NCBI RefSeq assembly: GCF_016865255.1
Contig: NZ_CP033381.1
Location: 372,001 to 436,000 of the forward strand
Direction of reading: 5' to 3'
DNA from: Methylomonas sp. LW13
GTDB taxonomy: Bacteria > Pseudomonadota > Gammaproteobacteria > Methylococcales > Methylomonadaceae
Length of the DNA stretch: 64,000 nucleotides
Every line of letters begins with the position of its first letter. The first letter of the stretch is position 1. Of the stretch, positions 18,236 through 26,389 are shown in pieces. The position numbers were made by a program, and so were the translations under genes. Under the pieces are notes generated by a model, which saw nothing but the letters and a program-made list of their open reading frames with translations, ran no database searches and had not been told where the DNA came from.

Positions 18236-18604
18236 TCAAGGCAAAATTAACTTGGAAACGGCCGCTAACATTTGCGCCGGCTGAAACGGTTTGACCACCC
18301 AGGCTTTGGCGCCCGCAGCTTGGCCCTCCTGCTTTTTGCCTTCCTGGGATTCGGTGGTCAGCATAATGACCGGGGTAAATTTATAGGCCGGCAGCTGTTT
18401 AAGTTCCTTCACGAAGGTAATGCCGTCCATATTCGGCATATTGACATCGGATATGATGAGGTGAATTTTCTGGCCGTTGAGCTTACTTAGCCCATCCTTG
18501 CCGTCGCACGCTTCTATTACTTCATAACCGGCGCCTTTCAGCGCAATACCTACTACCTGACGGACCGACGCCGCATCGTCTACTACCAATATCGTTTTTG
18601 CCAT
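18236..18604 (-). CDS. cheY: single-domain response regulator CheY
   Basis: This 122-residue receiver has the acidic pair Asp9-Asp10 (LVVDDA), phosphoacceptor Asp53 (LIISDVNMPNMDG), the conserved Thr in IMLTTES and Lys in WVVKPF. It belongs to the CheY group found in operons with STAS and CheA, and probably relays the kinase signal to the motor or another target. ATG 18604 has AGGA about 10 bases upstream. It follows the MCP-like gene by 12 bases. Confidence 0.93.
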   Translation of the reverse strand: MAKTILVVDDAASVRQVVGIALKGAGYEVIEACDGKDGLSKLNGQKIHLIISDVNMPNMDGITFVKELKQLPAYKFTPVIMLTTESQEGKKQEGQAAGAKAWVVKPFQPAQMLAAVSKLILP

Positions 18605-18616
18605 ATGCTTAATATC

Positions 18617-19699
18617 CTAGAAAAAAGTAATCTCTTGTGTTTGAGGTTCAACGGCCCGATTGCCATGACCATGGGCGTGGTGTTCGGATTCCATGGTGTA
18701 GGTGCTGGTCAAGCCGCTTAAAATGTGGTCCGCATCTATCGGCCGCAACGCAAATACACCGCCGGCATGACTGCGATTGAGCTGTTTGGGGAAATCGGCA
18801 ATGCTGTCTTTGACGTGTTGCAGAATTTGGCCGATCCGGTCTTGAAATTGAAAATGCACCAAGGATTCGTCTATCTCACCTTTTATGGCCTGCGCCGAAT
18901 GGCTTAAGTTGCTTGAATAGCCCTGCAATTTGGTAAACACGTCATGCAGGTTATCCATTACCGATTGAATATTGCTGTTACAAGCGGAGACCGCTTCGGC
19001 CTCGTTTTGCGCGCTTTTTTCCACCGCTAGCAACGCGGTTTGAATAGCAGAGCTAACTTGCTCGACTTTGGAGCCGATCTGCTTACCGGTTTCACCGGAC
19101 AAGTTGGATAGCTTTCTAACCTCGTCCGCCACCACGGCAAAACCGCGGCCTGCTTCGCCAGCCCGAGCCGCTTCGATAGCGGCGTTTAAGGCAATCAGAT
19201 TGGTTTGTTCGGCAATCCGCGCCACTTCCTTGGCCATCTGCTTAAGTTCATCAATAAAGCCCGCCAAGGAGCGAATTTTCTGCAAAACCGCCAAATTTTC
19301 CTGCAATGCCGCATCCATGGAGCTCACCACTTTTTGCAAATTGGTGTTGCTGTTTACGAATACTTCTTCGCCGTTGCCACCGAGAGTGGAATGGGAGGAT
19401 CTTAAAGCCGCTTCCAGATTATTGGTAATCCCGGCAAAGCGTTGAGTCAACAACGTAATCGCCTGCTCGATTTGTTGCCGGGTCGAATCGATTTGTGCTG
19501 CCCATACCGGCGTGACTTGCTCGGCAAACCGATCCAGACCGGAAATATATTTTTCTATTTCGGCTACCGATAAGGCGGGGGCCTTGTCAGTCAAGGTATT
19601 TTGCGTAGCGGCAACACAGCGTTTTTTGGTCACCCAAGCGGCTATTCCTGCCGACATCAATGCAACGCAAATCATTACCGCAAATTGGAATATAGACAT
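18617..19699 (-). CDS. short methyl-accepting protein with one membrane anchor
   Basis: This 360-residue protein has one N-terminal membrane segment (about 4-23), a helical linker, and an MCP signalling tip with [20 protein letters not shown] near residue 165. It has no periplasmic sensor, no second membrane span and no HAMP domain, so it either senses inside the cell or works with partners. The C-terminal tail has a His-rich patch ([12 protein letters not shown]) and ends in EITFF. It is the first gene of the chemotaxis operon. No convincing FliA-type promoter was found in front of it. Confidence 0.88.
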   Translation of the reverse strand: MSIFQFAVMICVALMSAGIAAWVTKKRCVAATQNTLTDKAPALSVAEIEKYISGLDRFAEQVTPVWAAQIDSTRQQIEQAITLLTQRFAGITNNLEAALRSSHSTLGGNGEEVFVNSNTNLQKVVSSMDAALQENLAVLQKIRSLAGFIDELKQMAKEVARIAEQTNLIALNAAIEAARAGEAGRGFAVVADEVRKLSNLSGETGKQIGSKVEQVSSAIQTALLAVEKSAQNEAEAVSACNSNIQSVMDNLHDVFTKLQGYSSNLSHSAQAIKGEIDESLVHFQFQDRIGQILQHVKDSIADFPKQLNRSHAGGVFALRPIDADHILSGLTSTYTMESEHHAHGHGNRAVEPQTQEITFF

Positions 19700-19963
19700 T
19701 TTGGCGTAATCTCCCTGGTTTTTTTATGATTTCGCAGCCCTCTGCCGCCGATCATTTCGGTTCAGTGGCCTGGAAATTCAATGTGGAAAAAAGTATAGGC
19801 AGGAAAATTCGGTTTATCTAGAAAGCTACCGACAAAATGTAGGGTTAGTCCCACAACTTATGATTAATTTGCGAAACTGCTAACGGAAGTCGCTTGCAAT
19901 GCGTGTTTAAGGCTTTTAAAGTGCCAAGCTGTTTTATCCCGTACTACAAGGACATCCGCTTTC

Positions 19964-20299
19964 ATGACTGAATATCCCGAAAAATCTTGCAGCATCGACC
20001 GTTTGGTCCGACACCCCAAATTAGTGGCGGCAACGCTGGCCGGCGACAAAACCCAGCAACGCCGCGACGGTTTATATGCCTACCCCGGCGAAACCTTTGT
20101 ATTGGAAGACGTCGTATTTGAAGTAACTAGCGTGGAGCGCCAAAGAATAGGCGATATGAGCGACGCGGACGCCCGGGCGGAGGGTTATCCGAATCTGGCA
20201 ATGTATAAGGATTTAATATTGAAAATGCACAGCGGCATGGAGTGGAACGAGGACGGACTAGTCTGGGTGCATAGCTTTAAGCGGCAACAGCCGGAATAA
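19964..20299 (+). CDS. ASCH-domain protein
   Basis: This 111-residue protein resembles ASCH/PUA-like RNA-binding folds: KLVAATLAGDKTQQRRDGLYAYPGE at the start of the domain, then FEVTSVERQRIGDMSDADARAEGY. Such small proteins bind RNA or act on modified nucleosides. The ATG at 19964 has AAGGA about 11 bases upstream. Its 3' end overlaps the 3' end of the convergent hvfC-like gene by 23 bases. Family assignment is good; the role is unknown. Confidence 0.75.
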   Translation: MTEYPEKSCSIDRLVRHPKLVAATLAGDKTQQRRDGLYAYPGETFVLEDVVFEVTSVERQRIGDMSDADARAEGYPNLAMYKDLILKMHSGMEWNEDGLVWVHSFKRQQPE

Positions 20300-21035
20300 G
20301 AATACCTTTCTCGGCCAGCTCCCGCAGCATCGGCGGGCCGGCGGCCATTAAGGCTTGGCTATCCAGTTGCGGGAATTCCGTGGCAACCGCTTGCAAGCAC
20401 TGCTCGCCGGTCATCGGCCCTTCATCCTGCAAAATTTGCAGCAAGCGTATGGTCAAACCGGTGGTTTTCAGAAAATGCACGCAGTCGAGATTGTCGCGGT
20501 AAACGATCAAGCAAGTGGTTTGCTCCGGCGGTTCCAGCGGCAAAAAGCCGGGGCCTATTGCCTGTACCGGATAACGGTAAAGTAACGGCCAGGCCAAGGG
20601 CGATAACGCGATGCTGCGCGGCAACAACTTATCCAGAAAATCGCTGTCACCCAATATTGGTGTGTCCTTGGCAATCGACAAAGCCATTTCCACCCATTCG
20701 TAATGTGCCAATTCCAACAGAAATGGATAATCGTCCGGATTATTTCGTTCGTTTTGTAAATACGCTAAAAACTCTTCGGCAATTTCCGAGAAATAGGGTG
20801 TTTCGCAGCGATGCCGGGTAAAAAAATCCTGAGTGATTTCCTGCCATTGCGCATCATTCAGGATGGCTCGCAATACCGGAAAATTACTGGCAATAAAACT
20901 GTCGATATTGTTGAAAAACAATTCCCGATACATCGCCATACGCCGCGGCTCGACATCTGCCGGCGGCGGATTGTTTTGCGGATCGCGAATATACGCGGCA
21001 AACTGGCTTTGGGTAGCCTGAAAATCGGCAGCCAT
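20277..21035 (-). CDS. hvfC: HvfC-type RiPP maturation partner (DUF2063)
   Basis: This 252-residue protein belongs to the HvfC/BufC group, the accessory partner that presents the precursor peptide to the MNIO oxygenase. The N-terminal domain carries the conserved RRMAMYRELFFNNIDSFIAS and FPVLRAILNDAQW, and the C-terminal half is a winged-helix-like segment (LLQILQDEGPMTGEQCLQ). Its ATG overlaps the hvfB stop codon by one base (TGATG), so the two are almost certainly translated together. This strict pairing is typical of hvf, buf and mbn operons. Confidence 0.9.
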   Translation of the reverse strand: MAADFQATQSQFAAYIRDPQNNPPPADVEPRRMAMYRELFFNNIDSFIASNFPVLRAILNDAQWQEITQDFFTRHRCETPYFSEIAEEFLAYLQNERNNPDDYPFLLELAHYEWVEMALSIAKDTPILGDSDFLDKLLPRSIALSPLAWPLLYRYPVQAIGPGFLPLEPPEQTTCLIVYRDNLDCVHFLKTTGLTIRLLQILQDEGPMTGEQCLQAVATEFPQLDSQALMAAGPPMLRELAEKGILIPAVAA

Positions 21036-21886
21036 CAGGCTACCTGTTTTTGCCGACCAGCCGCATAGTGCTGCTGAATGGCTTGGATGGTATCGACTTC
21101 CTGGCTTAATTCAAGCAAGGAGGGAATGTTGAAATCCCGCTCCAGCAGGGTAGGGAACACGCCGAACAGCTCGTAAGCCTTGCCCAACAAAGTCCAGACG
21201 GGATCGATCACCGGCGCGCCGTGGGTATCGACCAGAAAATCCTCTGCTTCCACATAATGGCCGGCGATGTGCGCGTAAGCGATGCGTTCGGCAGGCATGG
21301 CCCGCAGAAAGACTTCGGCATCGTAGCCATGATTGATGCTGTTTACGTAGATATTGTTGATGTCGATCAGCACATCGCAGTCGGCTTCACTGACTACCGC
21401 GTTGAAAAAATCGATTTCGGCCATTTCCTGGCCCGGCGAGGCGTAATAAGAAATGTTTTCGATGGCCATGCGCTGTTCCAGAATGTCCTGCACCCTGCGA
21501 ATACGCGCGGCAACATGCTTGACAGCATCTTCGGTGAATGGCATCGGCATCAAATCGTATAAATGCCCGCCATGGCTGCAATAGCTAAGGTGTTCGCTGT
21601 AGAATTTGATCCCGTGCTCGCGCATGAACACTTTCAAATCGTGCACGAATTGCTCGTCGAGAGGATCGCTGCTACCTATCGACAGCGACAGGCCATGACA
21701 GACAAAATCAAAACGCTCGGTCATGGCGCGAAACTGTTTGCCGAACTTGCCACCGATGGTCATCCAGTTTTCCGGCGCCACTTCGTAAAAGCCGACATGG
21801 GCCAGCGGCGACTCGAAAATCTCGCTCAAAAACGAACGCCGTAAGCCTAAGCCGGCACCGTGAACGAGATTGCGAACGCTATCCAT
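21035..21886 (-). CDS. hvfB: HvfB-type MNIO (DUF692) peptide maturase
   Basis: This 283-residue TIM-barrel oxygenase belongs to the multinuclear non-heme iron-dependent oxidase family (DUF692), which includes MbnB of methanobactin synthesis and HvfB/BufB. Family members oxidise Cys residues of precursor peptides to oxazolone/thioamide or thiooxazole groups. Candidate iron ligands are spread over CHGLSLSIG, SEHLSY, IENISYY, DINNIYVNSINHG, HIAGH and DTHG. The start at ATG 21886 fits the GAGLGLRRSFL opening of the family. It lies 3 bases downstream of the DedA gene and overlaps hvfC. Confidence 0.93.
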   Translation of the reverse strand: MDSVRNLVHGAGLGLRRSFLSEIFESPLAHVGFYEVAPENWMTIGGKFGKQFRAMTERFDFVCHGLSLSIGSSDPLDEQFVHDLKVFMREHGIKFYSEHLSYCSHGGHLYDLMPMPFTEDAVKHVAARIRRVQDILEQRMAIENISYYASPGQEMAEIDFFNAVVSEADCDVLIDINNIYVNSINHGYDAEVFLRAMPAERIAYAHIAGHYVEAEDFLVDTHGAPVIDPVWTLLGKAYELFGVFPTLLERDFNIPSLLELSQEVDTIQAIQQHYAAGRQKQVA

Positions 21887-21889
21887 GAC

Positions 21890-22462
21890 TTACTCTTCCG
21901 GTGTTTCCGGTTTGTGGGTAGAACGCCAGAATAAGGCTAAACCAATCGCCACCAATACGCCCAGGATATACATTTCGTATTTTTTGACCTGACCCATGAT
22001 GGACTCGGCAAATTGGCCGAAGGTGTAGCCCAGATAACCGACGGCTATCGCCCAAATCCCGGCGCCGAGAAAATTCAGCAAGAAAAACTTCAAGGGATGA
22101 ATCTTGCTGGCCCCGATCACAAACGGCGTGACGTTACGTACGCCGTAGAGAAAGCGAAATCCCAATATCACCGGGATCTGATGCTTGTGCAGCAAATCGA
22201 AAACCTTGTCGGTTTTGCTATGCCAGAGCGGACGTTTCTCCAGAAAGGCGATGCCTTTCCAACGGCCCAGATAGAAAAAGGTCTGGTCGCCGGCAAAGGT
22301 ACCCAAAAACGCCGTCAGCATCACCCATTCCAATTGCAAATAGCCGCCGTGCGCTAAAAAGCCGGCGATGACCAGAATGGTTTCACCTTCCAGATACGTA
22401 CCGATAAACAAGGCTAAATAGCCGTAATCGATAACTAGCTGCTGTAAATCATTAAAATCCAT
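21890..22462 (-). CDS. DedA-family membrane protein
   Basis: This 190-residue polytopic protein of the DedA/VTT superfamily contains YLEGETILVIAGFLAHGG, a GDQTFFYLGR motif and RFLYGVRNVTPFVIG, the usual acidic and Arg-rich features of DedA proteins. These act in lipid carrier flipping and membrane or proton homeostasis. It has about five hydrophobic segments and a charged C terminus (STHKPETPEE). It sits 29 bases after the precursor gene and 3 bases before hvfB. Bufferin-type operons more often carry a DoxX-like membrane protein, so its presence here is notable. Confidence 0.9.
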   Translation of the reverse strand: MDFNDLQQLVIDYGYLALFIGTYLEGETILVIAGFLAHGGYLQLEWVMLTAFLGTFAGDQTFFYLGRWKGIAFLEKRPLWHSKTDKVFDLLHKHQIPVILGFRFLYGVRNVTPFVIGASKIHPLKFFLLNFLGAGIWAIAVGYLGYTFGQFAESIMGQVKKYEMYILGVLVAIGLALFWRSTHKPETPEE

Positions 22463-22491
22463 AGTGTCGGTCTATTGGCGATGAATCGAAA

Positions 22492-23073
22492 TTAATGGCT
22501 GGCTGCTTTGTCTGCATCCATTTTGCTCCCGCAACTACCTTCTTCGTTTTTCATCATGGCGCCGCAGCTATGTTCGCCGGCTTTTTTGTCACCACCCATC
22601 ATGGCACCGCAACTGCCTTCTTCGGCTTTCTTAGGCTTGTCGGCGCCGTGATCCATGCCACCCATGCTGCCCATACTCATCATGCCGCCGCCGGTCATCA
22701 TGCCCATGCCGCAAGCGCCTTCCTTACCCTTCATCATCGCGCCACAAGCGCTTTCCATGCCTTTTTTCATTTTGCCGCCACTCATCATGCCGCCGCACAT
22801 GCCTTCGCCGCATGAGCCTTCGGTTTTTTTCGCTTCAGCTTTTTTGGTTTCACTTTTTTTGATGCCATTGCCGTCCATTGCATTAGAGCCACACGCGCCC
22901 TGACTGATTTTGCCGTTTGAATGCTCTGCATGCGACGTCGCAACTTGCATATAGCCGCTAGACAACTCGGAAACGGCGAATGGGTTGGCATCGGCCTGCG
23001 CGTTGACAGCCATGCCGGACAAAAGCGCACCGCCCATCGCAGCGGCCAGCGGAGATTTATTAAATTTTTTCAT
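22492..23073 (-). CDS. hvfA: HvfA/bufferin-type Cys/Met-rich RiPP metallophore precursor
   Basis: This 193-residue exported low-complexity protein has a signal peptide (about 1-27, ending NAQA), then the family leader NPFAVSELSSGYMQVA (30-45), then a core with eight Cys at 61, 88, 93, 110, 121, 155, 170 and 181. Canonical EGxCG motifs are EGSCGEGMCG (85-94), EGACG, EGSCG and EGSCG; EHSCG, ESACG and QGACG are variants. Between them run Met-rich stretches (CGMGMMTGGGMMSMGSMGGM) and a His. In this family the Cys are modified by the MNIO enzyme and the exported product binds copper; that is inferred here from the operon. The ATG at 23073 has GAGG eight bases upstream. It is first in the operon. 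Confidence 0.88.
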   Translation of the reverse strand: MKKFNKSPLAAAMGGALLSGMAVNAQADANPFAVSELSSGYMQVATSHAEHSNGKISQGACGSNAMDGNGIKKSETKKAEAKKTEGSCGEGMCGGMMSGGKMKKGMESACGAMMKGKEGACGMGMMTGGGMMSMGSMGGMDHGADKPKKAEEGSCGAMMGGDKKAGEHSCGAMMKNEEGSCGSKMDADKAASH

Positions 23074-23131
23074 GCGTTTATCCTCTCGTTTAATTTTTAT
23101 TTATGGTGCTCCGGCACATTACTACCGGGGC

Positions 23132-23148
23132 TTACGACTGATGCGTAA
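23132..23148. promoter_or_regulatory. short dyad upstream of the hvf operon
   Basis: TTACG and CGTAA form a perfect 5-base dyad with a 7-base spacer, about 60 bases before the hvfA start. It could be an operator or part of an extracytoplasmic-function promoter, but the arms are short and may occur by chance. Confidence 0.25.
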
Positions 23149-23179
23149 TCCTTATTGCTCTACTCTGATTATTGCATAT

Positions 23180-23815
23180 TCAGTCTAAATTCTTTGCCTT
23201 AAATTCACAGACATCGGCGATGCAGCAAGCGCCGCAACGCGGCTTCCTGGCCACACAAATATACCGGCCGTGTAGAATCAGCAGATGGTGCGCGTCTTTC
23301 TTGTATTGCTTGGGCACGGTTTTTTCCAATTTGCGCTCCACTTCCAGGACATTTTTGCCCGGCGCCAGGCCGATGCGATTGGCGACCCGGAAAATATGCG
23401 TATCTACGGCGATGGTCGGCTCCCCAAATGCGGTGTTTAAAATCACATTCGCCGTTTTGCGGCCCACCCCGGCCAGCGCCTCCAACGCTTCCCGTTCGCG
23501 CGGCACTTCGCCGCCATGCTTTTCCAGCAAAGTCTGACAAAGTTTTATGACATTTGCCGCCTTGCTGTTGAATAAGCCGATGGTTTTGATGTGCTCCTTC
23601 AAACCGTCTTCACCCAAAGCCAGGATCGCTTGCGGCGTGTTGGCCACGGGAAACAATTTGGCAGTCGCCTTGTTGACGCCCTTATCGGTCGCTTGCGCCG
23701 ACAATACCACCGCCACCAATAATTCGAACGGGGTAGTGAAATTCAGTTCGGTGGTCGGATTCGGCGTGGCTTCGGCCAAGCGCTGGAATATCTGTAGGCG
23801 TTTTTCGTTATTCAT
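23180..23815 (-). CDS. nth: endonuclease III
   Basis: Nth is a bifunctional DNA glycosylase/AP lyase for oxidised pyrimidines in base-excision repair. With the start at ATG 23815 the protein has 211 residues and begins MNNEKRLQIF, matching E. coli Nth in length and sequence; a longer frame to 23866 adds 17 unsupported residues. Visible are the helix-hairpin-helix LAGVGRKTANVIL with catalytic Lys, AVDTHIFRV with catalytic Asp, and the C-terminal 4Fe-4S ligands CVARKPRCGACCIADVC. Confidence 0.96.
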   Translation of the reverse strand: MNNEKRLQIFQRLAEATPNPTTELNFTTPFELLVAVVLSAQATDKGVNKATAKLFPVANTPQAILALGEDGLKEHIKTIGLFNSKAANVIKLCQTLLEKHGGEVPREREALEALAGVGRKTANVILNTAFGEPTIAVDTHIFRVANRIGLAPGKNVLEVERKLEKTVPKQYKKDAHHLLILHGRYICVARKPRCGACCIADVCEFKAKNLD

Positions 23816-23884
23816 GCTCAAAAAGGGATACAAAGCCAAGCTTTCCAGGATTCTCCCGGCTTGCAAGGCAAATATTGGTGGCGT

Positions 23885-23942
23885 CGTTACTTGTTCACTA
23901 AAGGAACTAAGTAACGAGTCAACTAAATTGTCGCATTTAGTT
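23885..23942. promoter_or_regulatory. two adjacent inverted repeats upstream of smbP
   Basis: A hairpin with arms CGTTACTTGTTC (23885-23896) and GAAC-T-AAGTAACG (23904-23916, one bulged T) is followed closely by a second perfect dyad AACTAAA (23921-23927)/TTTAGTT (23936-23942). Both lie in the divergent gap between nth and smbP. They may be operators or structured leader RNA for the metal-binding gene. No T-run follows, so a terminator is unlikely. Confidence 0.4.
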
Positions 23943-24026
23943 TGGAACCAAACTCGCGCGCATCAAGTCACTAGCTAGCACTCAGAATGGGTGCGGAAAA
24001 CCACAACAATTCAATTCGGGGGAATT

Positions 24027-24362
24027 ATGAAAACATTTACTGCCATTACCATTAGTGCATTACTGCTCGCGAGTGCCGGTGTATTCGCCGAAGAACATGC
24101 TACCGAAGCCTTGAAGCATGCCGAACAGGCTGTCACCCACGGCAAAGCCGGCCATAGCCCCGTCTTGGTGGAGCATGCCGAAGCGGCCTTAACCCATGCC
24201 AAGAAAGGTGCTGAAGTCGCCAAGGGCGAATCTAAAACGCATCTCGATGCCGGGGTAAAATCCCTGGAAAGCGCAATTGAACACGGCAAAATGGGACATG
24301 CCGATGTCGCTACCAAAGCGGCAGAAGAAGCCGTTGACCATATCAAGGCGGGCAACAAGTAG
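24027..24362 (+). CDS. smbP: SmbP-like small periplasmic metal-binding protein
   Basis: This 111-residue protein has a signal peptide (cleavage near GVFA|EEH) and a mature helical chain with ten His spaced in heptad-like repeats (HAEQAVTHGKAGH, HAEAALTHAKKG, EHGKMGHAD). This matches SmbP, a Cu- and divalent-metal-binding four-helix protein first described in Nitrosomonas. The start at ATG 24027 has a GGGGGAA RBS; the longer frame to 23991 is unsupported. It is probably a periplasmic metal buffer. It sits close to the hvf RiPP operon, divided from it by nth. Confidence 0.87.
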   Translation: MKTFTAITISALLLASAGVFAEEHATEALKHAEQAVTHGKAGHSPVLVEHAEAALTHAKKGAEVAKGESKTHLDAGVKSLESAIEHGKMGHADVATKAAEEAVDHIKAGNK

Positions 24363-24401
24363 ATTCTTAACCGCTAATCAATAGATCCATTTGCGATCAA
24401 A

Positions 24402-24435
24402 TAGGTAGAGACGCAAAATTCAGCGTCTCTATCTA
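24402..24435. terminator. hairpin between convergent smbP and thyA
   Basis: The arms TAGGTAGAGACGC and GCGTCTCTATCTA form a 13-bp stem with one G-T pair and an 8-base loop. It lies between two convergent genes and could end transcription from both sides, although neither side has a strong T-run. Similar GTAGAGACGC palindromes occur as interspersed repeats in other bacteria. Confidence 0.5.
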
Positions 24436-24440
24436 CTTCC

Positions 24441-25274
24441 CTAAACTGAAACCGCACCGGCGATATGTCGATGTGCCTGATAATCCAGCAGTTCAAAGTC
24501 GGCAAATTCATAGGAGAATAACGATTCCGGCCGGCGTTTTAATTGCAGCCGCGGCGGTGTCAAGGGTTGCCGGCTAAGTTGCAATGCAACTTGCTCAAAA
24601 TGGTTGCGATAGATATGCACGTCACCGAACGACATGATTAACTCACCGACTTCTAAGTCGCATTGCTGTGCCAGCATATGCGTTAACAAGGCCACACTGG
24701 CTTGATTGTAAGGCACCCCTAAAAAGCAATCGGCACTGCGCTGCGTCATCATGCAGGACAATTTGCCGTTAGCGACATAGAACTGATACAACACATGGCA
24801 CGGTGGCAGGGCCATTCGCCCGGCTGCGGCATTCTCGCGCGGACCGACGGTTTCATCCGGCAAAAATGCCACATTCCAGCCGCTGACGATGTGTCGGCGC
24901 GAATCCGGTTTATTTTTTAAACCGTCCAACAAAATTTGCATCTGATCGTAGCTCTCGCCATCCGGCCCCAGCCAGTTACGCCATTGCGCACCATAGACAG
25001 GCCCCAACTCGCCGTCTGGCGTGGCCCACTCATCCCAAATCGTTACGCCGTGATCGTTCAAATATTGGATATTGGTATCGCCGCGTAAAAACCACAACAA
25101 TTCATACGCAATGGATTTGAAATGTAACTTCTTAGTCGTAAGCAACGGAAAACCGTCCGCCAAGTTGTAACGCATCTGCCGACCGAACACTGAGCGAGTA
25201 CCGGTGCCGGTGCGGTCACTTTTGTCGATGCCGTTACTCATGATGTCGGCGAGAAGATCCAGATAAGGTTGCAT
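24441..25274 (-). CDS. thyA: thymidylate synthase
   Basis: ThyA methylates dUMP to dTMP with methylenetetrahydrofolate. The 277-residue protein carries [16 protein letters not shown] at the N terminus, the catalytic Cys in [12 protein letters not shown], and [20 protein letters not shown]. It is slightly longer than the 264-residue E. coli enzyme because of an insert just before the active site ([16 protein letters not shown]). ATG 25274. It stands alone and converges on smbP. Confidence 0.96.
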   Translation of the reverse strand: MQPYLDLLADIMSNGIDKSDRTGTGTRSVFGRQMRYNLADGFPLLTTKKLHFKSIAYELLWFLRGDTNIQYLNDHGVTIWDEWATPDGELGPVYGAQWRNWLGPDGESYDQMQILLDGLKNKPDSRRHIVSGWNVAFLPDETVGPRENAAAGRMALPPCHVLYQFYVANGKLSCMMTQRSADCFLGVPYNQASVALLTHMLAQQCDLEVGELIMSFGDVHIYRNHFEQVALQLSRQPLTPPRLQLKRRPESLFSYEFADFELLDYQAHRHIAGAVSV

Positions 25275-25798
25275 AGCGCTCTTAGGTCGAAAATTGGCGG
25301 GCAGTATAACTTGCCGGCTTGATGAATACGACTGTCATGGCTGTGTTTCATGAGTCGTGATGGAGGCAGCCGAGAGCTTTAGAGGTGCGGCAAAATGGCT
25401 GGTCGATCACCATGAGAAGAGTTGCGCGGCTACCAGCCAGCTACACGGTTTTGTACATGCCGGATAAGCTCCCGGCGCTGTATGCCTTTAGCCATCTGCG
25501 TGTTCAGTTTGAGATAAGGGGTGGCTTTATCGCCCAAGGATTCCGAGAAAAAGCAGCGTGTATTTCGCTCAAGTGCTTTCGCGGCGAACATGGCTGCATC
25601 TGCGTTTTAAGCGGCTGGATATTGCTGAAAAGACTGATACACTTCGCCGTCGAGCTCACTTCCGGAAATTAATAGCCGGCAAAAACCACCGATTTTTTGC
25701 GCGATGCCAGGCTGGCACTGGGCAATAGAAAAAATTTATTTACACTGATCGCGAGCTGAGTAATAGTTTTGTTTCGGCGATTAATCAACAGGAATCCA
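25275..25798. other. 524-base intergenic stretch, no supported gene
   Basis: Between the divergent thyA and DUF4124 genes. A 95-codon plus-strand frame (GTG 25385 to 25672) and a roughly 53-codon minus-strand frame are open, but neither has a convincing RBS, recognisable motif or protein-like composition. It may be decayed coding sequence. I see no tRNA, riboswitch or terminator in it. Confidence 0.6.
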
Positions 25799-26389
25799 AT
25801 GAAAAATCTGTTCTTCGTTTTTGCCCTGTGTCTGTCCGCGGATAGTTGGGCAGGGGTATTTAAATGCACTGATGCCAGCGGCCACACGAATTATCAATCG
25901 TCACCCTGCACGGTGGAGCACAAAGCGGTGCAAATGAATACCAAAACCGGCAGCAGTGTTGATTTAAATGCGCTGGAAAGGCAGCAAGCCGCAGAAGCCG
26001 AATTGAAAAAGCAGCAGTCTGCGCAGGAACAAGCCGAGCACCAGGCCAAACTCGACGCCATCGCAAAAAATAAACAAGATGCCCGAGTTCAGAGTGAAAT
26101 GACACAGACTCTGATCAAGCAAAACCCCATGCAATTTTCCGCATTCGCCATTCCACCTTACGACCCGGAAAAACTACCCGCGCAAGTCAAACCCTTCGAA
26201 ACGCGCCTGCCGGATGTCGAAAAATTCCGCAGGCTGGCCGCACAAAAAGCTTTAGCCAGCGGCGAGTGTCAACGCATCGAAACCGATGAACTCACTGGGA
26301 AGAGCAAACCGGACCAGCTAAATTTTCTGATAAATTGCAGCAGCGGCAAAACCTTTTTGTTCAACGAGGCTGATCTCGTTCAACCATGA
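25799..26389 (+). CDS. exported DUF4124-domain protein
   Basis: This 196-residue protein has a signal peptide (ADSWA|GVF) followed by the DUF4124 signature GVFKCTDASGHTNYQSSPC (about 18-37), then a Gln/Glu/Lys/Ala-rich helical linker and a C-terminal domain with two Cys (GECQRIET and LINCSSGK) that may form a disulfide. The start is ATG 25799 with AGGAA upstream. Function unknown; DUF4124 proteins are periplasmic. Its stop overlaps the start of the SDR gene (ATGA), so the two form a translationally coupled pair. Confidence 0.82.
   Translation: MKNLFFVFALCLSADSWAGVFKCTDASGHTNYQSSPCTVEHKAVQMNTKTGSSVDLNALERQQAAEAELKKQQSAQEQAEHQAKLDAIAKNKQDARVQSEMTQTLIKQNPMQFSAFAIPPYDPEKLPAQVKPFETRLPDVEKFRRLAAQKALASGECQRIETDELTGKSKPDQLNFLINCSSGKTFLFNEADLVQP

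Noticed and set aside
19700-19963. FliA (sigma-28) promoter for the chemotaxis operon
   Set aside because: A TAAA...GCCTATAC-like pair is present on the minus strand, but the spacing is 12 bases where 15 is expected, and the -10 does not match.
22492-23073. Methanobactin precursor (MbnA)
   Set aside because: The precursor is 193 residues with a signal peptide and repeated EGxCG motifs, unlike the roughly 30-residue MbnA peptide, and the partner is DUF2063 rather than MbnC.
25385-25672. 95-codon open frame after thyA (GTG start)
   Set aside because: No RBS, no motif, and uneven amino-acid composition. The region looks non-coding or decayed.
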